The position numbers and the translations under genes were made by a program. Source: Paracentrotus lividus (taxonomy: Eukaryota > Echinodermata > Echinoidea > Camarodonta > Echinidae). From it: a stretch of DNA of 64,000 bases. Positions 57,770 to 64,000 of this stretch are shown here, one piece after another; the first letter of the stretch is position 1, and every line of letters begins with the position of its first letter. The stretch lies in NCBI GenBank assembly GCA_940671915.1, contig CALNVZ010000641.1:36692401-36756400 (forward strand), read 5' to 3'. A model generated the notes under the pieces. It was not told the origin of the DNA, did no database searches, and saw only the letters and a program-made list of their open reading frames with translations.

Positions 57770-58045
57770 GAATAACATAAGAAACTGACCAGAAATATAG
57801 TATATAAAAATTGAGTCAAGAAAATGGGGTACCGTTCGAATTCAAACCAGAGACTTCCTGGTTACTAGTCAGATGCTCTACCAACTGAGCTTTAGTAAAC
57901 CCGTGCTAAATGTTCAATGCTCAAGTGGTCAGAATCTATTGAAACCTGGCATAAACCAGAATCCCGATGGTACCCCATTTTCTTTGCTCATTTTTTTTTA
58001 TATTACATATATTTCTAGTAAGTTTCCTACGTTGTTCAAATTTAT
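57770..58045. mobile_element. Foldback element with tRNA-like segment
   Basis: Left arm gaaactgaccagaaatatag, then aagaaaatggggtacc; right arm is the inverse, ggtaccccattttctttgct to atatatttctagtaagtttc. On the minus strand, 57905-57837 is tRNA-like: agctcagttggtagagc (A box, D arm), ctgactagtaaccag (anticodon arm) and ctggtttgaattc (B box). The acceptor stem does not pair, so it is not a working tRNA gene. Same family as 5605-5985. Confidence 0.8.
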
Positions 58046-58172
58046 TTAAAAAAAAGCTGCATCACTTCACCATAATCCCTCACATTTACTCGAAATTGAT
58101 TTCTTTCCTTCTACTTGCAATGATGAATGATGGGGTGCTGTAAACCTACTTTTGATGTCTTTAATCCCTCAG

Positions 58173-58275
58173 ATATTTAAATTCATGAAGTCAAATGATT
58201 GTAATGATTAATGGGGTGCTGAAAACTTATACTCGCTCTTAATTTCTCAGATATTAACATTCATCAAGCTCTAAT
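58173..58275 (+). repeat. Exon echoes: two acceptor plus 5'-end copies of exon C11
   Basis: Acceptor-like ccctcag|atatttaaattcatg (58173) and tttctcag|atattaacattcatc (58251) precede the real tctctcag|atatttaagttcatc (58345). Each comes with the shared intron words gatgaatgatggggtgctg and taaacctacttttgat. Both echoes stop matching after about 25 exon bases. Confidence 0.88.
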
Positions 58276-58344
58276 ATCCTATCTACATGCAATGATGAAT
58301 GATGGGGTGCTGTAAACCTACTTTTGATATCTTCAATCTCTCAG

Positions 58345-58519
58345 ATATTTAAGTTCATCAAGTCAGACACTCATCACCAAGCTGCAATATTCCTCCTCCT
58401 TGGATTAATGTCCGTCCAGGGTTTCATGAACCTCAAACATCAATGGAGTATACAGGGAGACTTCTCTAATGCACCTCAAGAAGAACTGCTGGAGTGGATT
58501 ATACAAAACACACCTAAAG
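58345..58519 (+). CDS. DPY19L1: DPY19L exon C11
   Basis: Acceptor caatctctcag, donor ctaaag|gtatta; 175 nt. It encodes IFKFIKSDTHHQAAIFLLLG, then LMSVQGFMNLKHQWSIQGDF and SNAPQEELLEWIIQNTPK. The segment AMSIQG.ANL..QW.I.GEFSN.PQEEL.EWI is a DPY19L1 hallmark. Confidence 0.97.
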
Positions 58520-58527
58520 GTATTATA

Positions 58528-58993
58528 CAGTCTGTGTCAAAAAAAATGGTACAGTCGGGGAAAAAATCATTTAGGTGTGAAATCTTTTCATATGATGTGT
58601 GTTTGTGGTACCAAATTAAAGCCAAAAGATTTTTCTTGCTGATGCGCTTTGTCCTGTATTATTTGCTTTCGTAAAACAAAAGTTATGCTAAGTTTTGTGC
58701 GACGAGGAAAAAATCGAAATTACGCACTTCTATTGTTCTGGAGCGCTGAATTCACGGTCATTATGCGAAATCGTACACAAAGGCATGGGACGGCGTGCGA
58801 AAAATGGATTTTCCTTGATTGTAGAAAATTAGTCATATCTCAAAAAATACTGCACCAAATGTGATGAAAAAAATTGCAGAAGAAAGAGTGATATTCCTGC
58901 TTTATGAAAATAACAAACAATACCACGTTGATATTAACCTTCGTACTATAAAAAAATGTTTTCCAACTGTACCATTTTATTTGACACAGACTG
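58528..58993. mobile_element. mariner-like MITE with TA duplication
   Basis: Ends cagtctgtgtcaaa and tttgacacagactg, flanked by TA on both sides; subterminal aatggtacagt / aactgtaccatt. Open frames inside are short and unrelated to a transposase. Related copies at 37455-37852 and 34401-34435. It starts eight bases after the C11 donor. Confidence 0.92.
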
Positions 58994-59430
58994 TAGAATG
59001 GCTAGCCATGCATCCAGTAAATTTACCATGCATCGTTAATTACTTATGCATGGCAAAGATACTGTTTGGATGGCTAGCCGTGCATCGGTAATTACTTATA
59101 CATGGTTGTGAAAAAAATGATTTCTACCAAAAAATTCCACCATTCTATAAAACAAATGATACACAGGTTGGTCGTGGATCGGTAGGACTAGTGAGCATGC
59201 AGTAACTATGGAAACAAGTCTAAACCCACTTGGCTGCACCTGGTGGGTTCAACAGTTCCATAGTAACCTTATGCTCTCAAAAGCTACCCATACTCCAACT
59301 GTGCATGATTTGTATATTAATGTGATGCATCATATCGAAAGAAATGAGACACAAGTCACCAAGCAAAGTAAGCAAAGGGTGAAGAAATTAGCAAAATAAT
59401 AAAAATTCTCAAATCTGGAGGAACATATTA

Positions 59431-59873
59431 CTGTATAAGTGGTTTCTTTCGCGGGGGTTTTATTTTCACAAATTTTGCGAATCGGGATACGACCGTGCAT
59501 TTTACATCGCGCGAAAATGTTTTGAACAGTAACGCGAATTTATCCACGCTAGAAAATGTTTTGAACTCCATGTGCTCGCGAAGCAGAGTTGTCTATGCAG
59601 CGCTATTATAATAGCACACAAAATGATACAGCGCAATGCACGGATGACTGGTATGTAGGTCAAATAAATTCAGGTAGTAAGTCTTTATTCCATTTTACTA
59701 TCGTTTTATAAATATAATGTCTCGTTTTTTAGATAGGAAAGGATGGATTACATACAGTTCTAGTTACTTTTAATTCCAGATTTTGCCGACTGCGAATTTA
59801 ACATCACACGAAAATGTCGGGACCCCCGCCAACCGCGAAAATATCTGTACGCGAAAAAAAACCACTTATACAG
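59431..59873. mobile_element. 443-bp MITE with gcgaaa-rich ends
   Basis: Ends ctgtataagtggtttctttc and aaaaccacttatacag are inverses with small differences; subterminal cgcgggggttt / gggacccccgcc and several gcgcgaaaatgt words. Left flank is TA. Confidence 0.85.
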
Positions 59874-60479
59874 CATTTGATTTTGTGAATCTTCAATGTT
59901 TCATGTGTGCTCTGCAAAAAAAAAAGACAAGGGGAAAGTTAGAATTGATTATTTTGCCGATATCTTTGACTCTGTTATGATGATTTGTGTCTAACTTTGA
60001 TATGATGATCGAGTTACAGTTATCTTCTTGAAATGTAATGATAAGGATAATCTTGTGACCATAATGATAATTTTGTGTATAATTCAGACTATTCTGAGGA
60101 TGATAATTATGATAACCTCTGATGAATTTGATGATAGTGTTGATTGTTCGTAAAACCATATCATTCATAAAACCTTACTAAAGCTACTTTTTAGTAGTTC
60201 ACTAATTACATATTGAACAGTATACAGTTAGCTGATGACTAGGCCTATGAAAGTTTTATGCCTGGGAGTCTATTTCAACCATGACTTCAATTGATGACGA
60301 AAATGTTAGTACCGGAAATAATAAAGATTTAATTGTGATGATTATAATTTTAATAATGAAAATATACAAGTACATGTAGTTTCCAAGTTTCACTTCTATG
60401 CATTTACATCACATTCATTAAGATGAAATGCCATAAAGATTTGGTGACATTTTTAAAATTCTGATGTTTTACTTTTATG

Positions 60480-60545
60480 TGTTTTTAATGCGGTGTTTGC
60501 AAGACCAATGCCTACTATAGCTTCTATTAAACTATCCACAGAAAG
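60480..60545 (+). repeat. Exon echo: acceptor and 5' half of exon C12
   Basis: tgcggtgtttgcaagaccaa, then gcttctattaaactatcc and acagaaaga copy 60579-60637. Its acceptor lost one base (tttttaatg for tttttagatg), which destroys the AG. Confidence 0.92.
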
Positions 60546-60577
60546 AGTTAAATTAGTGATGTTTTATGTGTTTTTAG

Positions 60578-60677
60578 ATGCAGTGTTTGCAGGACCAATG
60601 CCGACCATGGCTTCCATTAAACTATCCACAGAACGCAGGATTATCAATCACCCTCATTATGAAGATGCTGGTCTTAG
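60578..60677 (+). CDS. DPY19L1: DPY19L exon C12
   Basis: Acceptor tatgtgtttttag, donor ctctta-type cttag|gtaaga; 100 nt. It encodes [20 protein letters not shown] then [13 protein letters not shown] with split codons on both sides. AGxMPTMAxxKL and [11 protein letters not shown] are diagnostic. Confidence 0.97.
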
Positions 60678-61620
60678 GTAAGAATAATAATAATATGGAT
60701 AAATTGACTGCTTTGAAGGGTCACGGTCGTTTCTGGAACTCGAGGGGGGGACCTCATTATCTGCTATGACCCAAGACCGTGGGTCGTGGCAAATTATGAG
60801 GTCCCCCAAGTGCCCTTCTAAAATTGCTTGTAAATGCTCATCTAAAAATCAGGGATCCGTTCTATCAATAGTTTGAGACGGAAGAAATTGTCTGCGCTGC
60901 AGAGATACGTACACTAGACTACAACACTTCTACCGATGCAGTCTATTCCCGTTATAACAAACATTGATGCAACACGATTTCTTTATGACTGGACCATTCT
61001 CCCAGTCTCAGTCACTAACCTTTCCATGGTTGTAGGACAACTTTCCCCTTGACAATTAACCCTGCGGACAACTACCTCCCTCAAAAATCTACCTCTTAAC
61101 TCTACACCTTACTGTAACCCTATTGTCCAGTCCACTCCTGAAATATATACCTTGTTACAATGAAAAAGTCTTTATATCTGTGTTTGTTGTGAAGGGATTA
61201 GACAGTATAATGAGATTTTTATATTACAAGATACTGGTAATTGGCGTGGTCCTGAACACCTCTAATAATGGAAGTGGACTTCTTCATACATGTAAAGATT
61301 GATTCAAGTTGAAAAGAATTGGTCTGTATACATGTAGGCATAGACATAAATTGATTTATTTTCTTTGTTTGTTTTTTTGTTATTTGCTTACCAAGGGAAT
61401 TAAAGGATGTGGTCTTTCCATGACCAATTGCAGGTTAAAAAGATTTGATTGAGTTTTGTTGTGGCGTTCAAAAGAGGGATTTCACTCTCCCGTTTAGAAT
61501 AAACAGCAAAGGATGCATATAAAAAACTTGTTTTTAGTAATCATTTGCTTATTTATTATTAGCTAATCCGAGCATAACCTTTAATTTGATCAATATTACC
61601 TCTTATACTTAATTTATTAG
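60678..61620 (+). other. DPY19L intron C12
   Basis: Includes a possible diverged MITE (60939-61281) with agtctattcccgttataac at the left and an imperfect inverse (ataatggaagtggactt) at the right, similar to the ends of 10888-11078. A self-complementary segment sits at 60730-60810 (cctcattat / ataatttgcc..gaggtccc words). Confidence 0.5.
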
Positions 61621-61746
61621 GGCGAGGACCAAGGTTGTATATGCTATGTACAGCCGTAAACCAGGCAAGGAGGTTTATGAGGGTTATAAGTCACTTGGTG
61701 CTCAGTATGCAATCTTAGAAAGATCTTGGTGCACACGCCGATCCAA
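61621..61746 (+). CDS. DPY19L1: DPY19L exon C13
   Basis: Acceptor acttaatttattag, donor tccaa|gtaagt; 126 nt, ARTKVVYAMYSRKPGKEVYE, then GYKSLGAQYAILERSWCTRR plus a Ser. Part of the C-terminal luminal domain. Confidence 0.97.
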
Positions 61747-62673
61747 GTAAGTAATGGTCAAGTATTCTATAAGGTTTATGCCTCAGCCACTAAAGGTGGG
61801 TTCTCAAGATATTGGGTTATCATCCTGGGGGCCGTTTCTTGAAACCGTCATAAGTCTAAGTTCGTGGACATCCCATTGAAACATGTGTTAATTATACAAC
61901 ACAAGTCTCTATGGGGTTTTCAATGACTTAGGCTTATGATGGTTTTGAGAAACAGGCCCCTGCTCTCCCGTTATCGAGTTATCTCAAGAACCGCTCAAGA
62001 TGTGATCTTGAAACGATAGTATGAATGTTCCTCTATAAGAAGGTAATTAGATTTTAAAGAATGTAGGCCCAAGGATTATAGTTTATTATGATTATCATAC
62101 ATGCACATGAATTCTATTGGTATTCAGGCCCAACATCATAAACATTTTAGGTTTTTTAAAGGGGAGTAAATAGGACTAATTTTGTAATGCAAGATGTTGA
62201 TAAAAATGATTTTTAAAAGAAGTTGACTCCTATATACAAAATACAGATTCTTAAAATGTGTTGGTATTGGGCATGAAAAAAGCCTCTTAACCAATTTCTT
62301 CCCTGTTAGTACAATCATACATAAACCTGTCTCACAGGAGGCAACCTGAGAATGTCAAAATATTAAGGAGATCGGCTAAAAAACAGCCATTATAGACATA
62401 CCTATAACTCTATCTACGCTAGGCTACAACAACAACTTGCTACCACACACGCAATAGATCCCTAGTTTTCGCAACAACAATCGCCTCCAGTGGGACAGGT
62501 CCTATACATGTAATCTTTGTTTAGGCCTTAACCCGTTGGAGATGAGCTTATATGACTATAACACACATTTCCCATAGACCCCAGCTCGAATATATTTGTG
62601 CTCAGTCCTCAATGGGTTAATGGCAACTGCAATGTAAAGAATATGTATTTCTTTGTTATTTTTTTTTTTTTAG
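61747..62673 (+). other. DPY19L intron C13
   Basis: Contains one short MITE (61827-61960); the rest is not recognised. Confidence 0.65.
61827..61960. mobile_element. Short hAT-like MITE
   Basis: Ends gggggccgtttcttgaaacc and ggttttgagaaacaggcccc; subterminal cataagtctaag / cttaggcttatg. Resembles the GGGGC-TTTCAT elements at 3355 and 5676. Confidence 0.85.
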
Positions 62674-62821
62674 GACTGGGTGCAGCATGCCAGAAATTTG
62701 GGATATAGAAGACCCAGTAAACATAAACAAGAGACCATTGTGCCTACGGATTGAAGAAAGATCTACACCATACTTTTCACCAATATTCAGCAATGGAGTC
62801 TATACTGTGCTAAAAGTTTGA
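62674..62821 (+). CDS. DPY19L1: DPY19L terminal exon C14 with stop
   Basis: Acceptor after a long T run (tttttag). It encodes TGCSMPEIWDIEDPVNINKR, then PLCLRIEERSTPYFSPIFSN and GVYTVLKV, stop tga at 62819-62821. GCSMPEIWDxEDP and the F..VY.VLxV ending match the DPY19L1 C-terminus. Confidence 0.97.
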
Positions 62822-63215
62822 TGGGACACTAAAAAAGAGATTATTGTGCTTGCATAAAGGAGGATGATCTACACCTTACTTTTCATCAGTATTCAGTAAT
62901 GGGAGTATATACGGTGCTTTAAGTTTGATGAAACATCGTCAAATAGACTTTTATGCTTGCATAGGGGGACGATCAACACCTTACTTTTTATCAGTATTCA
63001 GCAATAGAGTCTGTACAGGCTGAAAGGTTGATGGAACCCTTATAAAGAGACGACTGTGCTTGCGGATAAGACAAGATGTACACCTTAATTTTCACCAGTG
63101 TGTAGCAATGAAGTCTATACGGTGCTGAAAGTTTGATGAAACATTAACAAACACACCATTGCGCGTGTGGACTGAAGAAAGATCTAATTGATCAATATTC
63201 AAGTGTGTACAGTTT
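62822..63215 (+). repeat. Four decayed tandem copies of the DPY19L last exon
   Basis: After the stop, units of about 100-110 bases repeat the last ~100 nt of the exon with its stop: attgtgcttgcataaagg, tacaccttacttttcatcag, attcagtaatggg and gtgctttaagtttgatgaaac, with the same order in later units. Three are nearly full length and the fourth is partial (attgcgcgtgtggactgaag). Stops and frameshifts make them non-coding; they would form part of the 3' UTR or flank. Confidence 0.92.
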
Positions 63216-63295
63216 TTAAGTTCGTGGAAATGCTAATTGTAGAGTGAACGTAACATCTGAATTTATGCCAAGTTCATCAAGGAAGTCTGATGAAA

Positions 63296-63301
63296 AATAA
63301 A
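63296..63301 (+). terminator. Candidate polyadenylation signal AATAAA for DPY19L
   Basis: First good AATAAA after the stop and the echo array, 475 bases from the stop. Use is not shown. Confidence 0.35.
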
Positions 63302-63319
63302 ATGATACATTTGCTTGTG

Positions 63320-63640
63320 AATTTTGACCTAGAGTGGTTGTGTCACTTGACTGGGGATCCAAAGGTCAATGATTTGATTCCTAGGACTGGCACTCATGTC
63401 CTTTGGAAAGGCATTTTATCTACATGGTTCACCTCATCCAGGTGTATAAATGGGTACCTAGGACGATCCTTTCACTGAGTGCACCTGTGAAATGGTCGCT
63501 CTACCCGGGGGGCAAAACCCATATTTTTAGAGTTAGCTGCATCGGCGAGATCTAAAAAGTAGTCCTATGTAATATGATTCTATGTACCCATAGCAACACC
63601 GCTAGGGTGGACTACTCGGTGTTAAAGTGACACGGGGGTC
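63320..63640 (+). mobile_element. tRNA-derived SINE
   Basis: Degenerate tRNA head (gactggggatccaaaggtca, B-box-like tgatttgattcct), then ctcatgtcctttggaaagg, tataaatgggtacctaggac and cgctctacccggggggc. This is the layout of a common SINE family of marine invertebrates. A different family from 48038-48281. Confidence 0.8.
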
Positions 63641-64000
63641 TCTACAGGCGGGGGCGCCCAAATAGCCGCCCTTTTTACAAAAAATAGTATTTTAAAGAAA
63701 ATGACTAGAAATAATTCTCTAAACTCAATGAGTTGGGTCTCATATGAAGGAGTATTAAAATTGCTTTACAACAATGCTAACTTTCGTGAGAATTGAAATT
63801 AAATAAATTCAGTTTTGTACTTAAAACCGTCAGTTTTTGAATTTTTTTTCCAAAAATAATTTTTTTACACATTTTTTAATTGAATGTATCAAAATTTTTA
63901 AAAAGAGCTAAGAGTTGTTACTTTCTGAAAAATTGCCCATTGGTATGTCCTATGATCTGTAAAAAGATTGGGGTAAAATCTTTTTTCTGTTAAAAGCTAT
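63641..64000. other. AT-rich window end
   Basis: No gene or repeat recognised. Confidence 0.5.

Larger units (their letters stand above)
57128..58344 (+). other. DPY19L intron C10, packed with repeats
   Basis: Holds the G-run repeat (57140-57310), a three-copy ~118-bp tandem repeat (57340-57650), an exon C10 echo (57646-57700), a foldback tRNA-like element (57770-58045) and two C11 acceptor echoes (58173, 58251). Confidence 0.8.
58520..60577 (+). other. DPY19L intron C11
   Basis: Contains two MITEs (58528-58993, 59431-59873), a dispersed repeat (59329-59398, also at 160-236) and an exon C12 echo (60480-60545). Confidence 0.75.
44844..62821 (+). other. DPY19L1: DPY19L gene, C-terminal half (14 exons, plus strand)
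   Basis: Continuation of the C-mannosyltransferase whose start lies on the minus strand at 27036-23483. Fourteen exons encode about 463 residues: membrane spans (FMLPWQFAQFALLTQ; SYIMLFGNEMLLTSFFAAC; LCLLCGGTLVVKLVLST), the luminal FSGYKDFHTMLYTCAAEFDF motif, a variable polar loop, [40 protein letters not shown] and the C-terminal luminal domain ([37 protein letters not shown]). [20 protein letters not shown] and RRSKTGCSMPEIWD point to the DPY19L1/L2 type, not DPY19L3. About 90 residues between GLSPV (exon 5) and this half are absent from the window. All splice phases agree except one (exon C10 to C11). Confidence 0.95.

Noticed and set aside
57837..57905. tRNA gene on the minus strand
   Set aside because: A and B boxes and anticodon arm are visible but the acceptor stem does not pair and the sequence lies inside a foldback element.
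58324..59091. Plus-strand frames after exon C11
   Set aside because: The first is exon C11 running into its intron; the others lie in a mariner-like MITE and have no transposase motifs.

Overview
This is an AT-rich nuclear DNA window from an animal, with GT-AG introns, short exons, long introns and many SINEs, MITEs, minisatellites and retroelement fragments. The two recognisable host genes are a POU class 6 transcription factor and a DPY19L1-type C-mannosyltransferase. The proteins and the repeat types (DIRS-like gag, tRNA-SINEs with the tail word 'tataaatgggtacct', many foldback MITEs) suggest a marine invertebrate, with an echinoderm such as a sea urchin as my best guess. No sequence search was possible, so the taxon is inference.

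Layout. 1-6423 (+): the last four exons of a POU6-class gene, ending with an intact POU-specific domain, a POU homeodomain and a stop. 6424-23382: gene-poor DNA with two MITE/SINE copies, ATG/GTG triplet arrays, a GCGC-rich minisatellite, an A-rich minisatellite and a CpG-rich patch at about 22.06-22.45 kb. 23383-23482: a run of exactly 100 N. 23483-44651: one contig that carries the N-terminal exons of DPY19L on the MINUS strand (27036 down to 23483), two exons of an unrecognised minus-strand gene, one orphan plus-strand candidate exon, two palindromic satellites (one split by a 1.67 kb foldback transposon with a 9-bp target duplication) and a decayed Ty3/gypsy pol. 44652-44751: a second run of exactly 100 N. 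44752-62821 (+): the 14 C-terminal exons of the same DPY19L gene, on the PLUS strand, with DIRS, LINE, SINE and DNA-transposon insertions in the introns. 62822-64000: decayed copies of the last exon, then a SINE.

Two results matter most. (1) DPY19L is split between strands, and both changes of strand coincide with 100-N placeholder gaps. The simplest reading is that contig 23483-44651 was scaffolded backwards. Turned round, POU6 and DPY19L lie in tandem on the same strand. About 90 residues of the middle of DPY19L are then missing and should lie in or next to the gap. (2) Both genes are surrounded by 'exon echoes': tandem partial copies of real exons, each including one splice site plus the adjacent half exon, in varied states of decay. 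I count at least nine affected exons, including a seven-copy array at the POU-specific exon and a five-copy array of the last DPY19L exon. I know of no standard annotation category for this.
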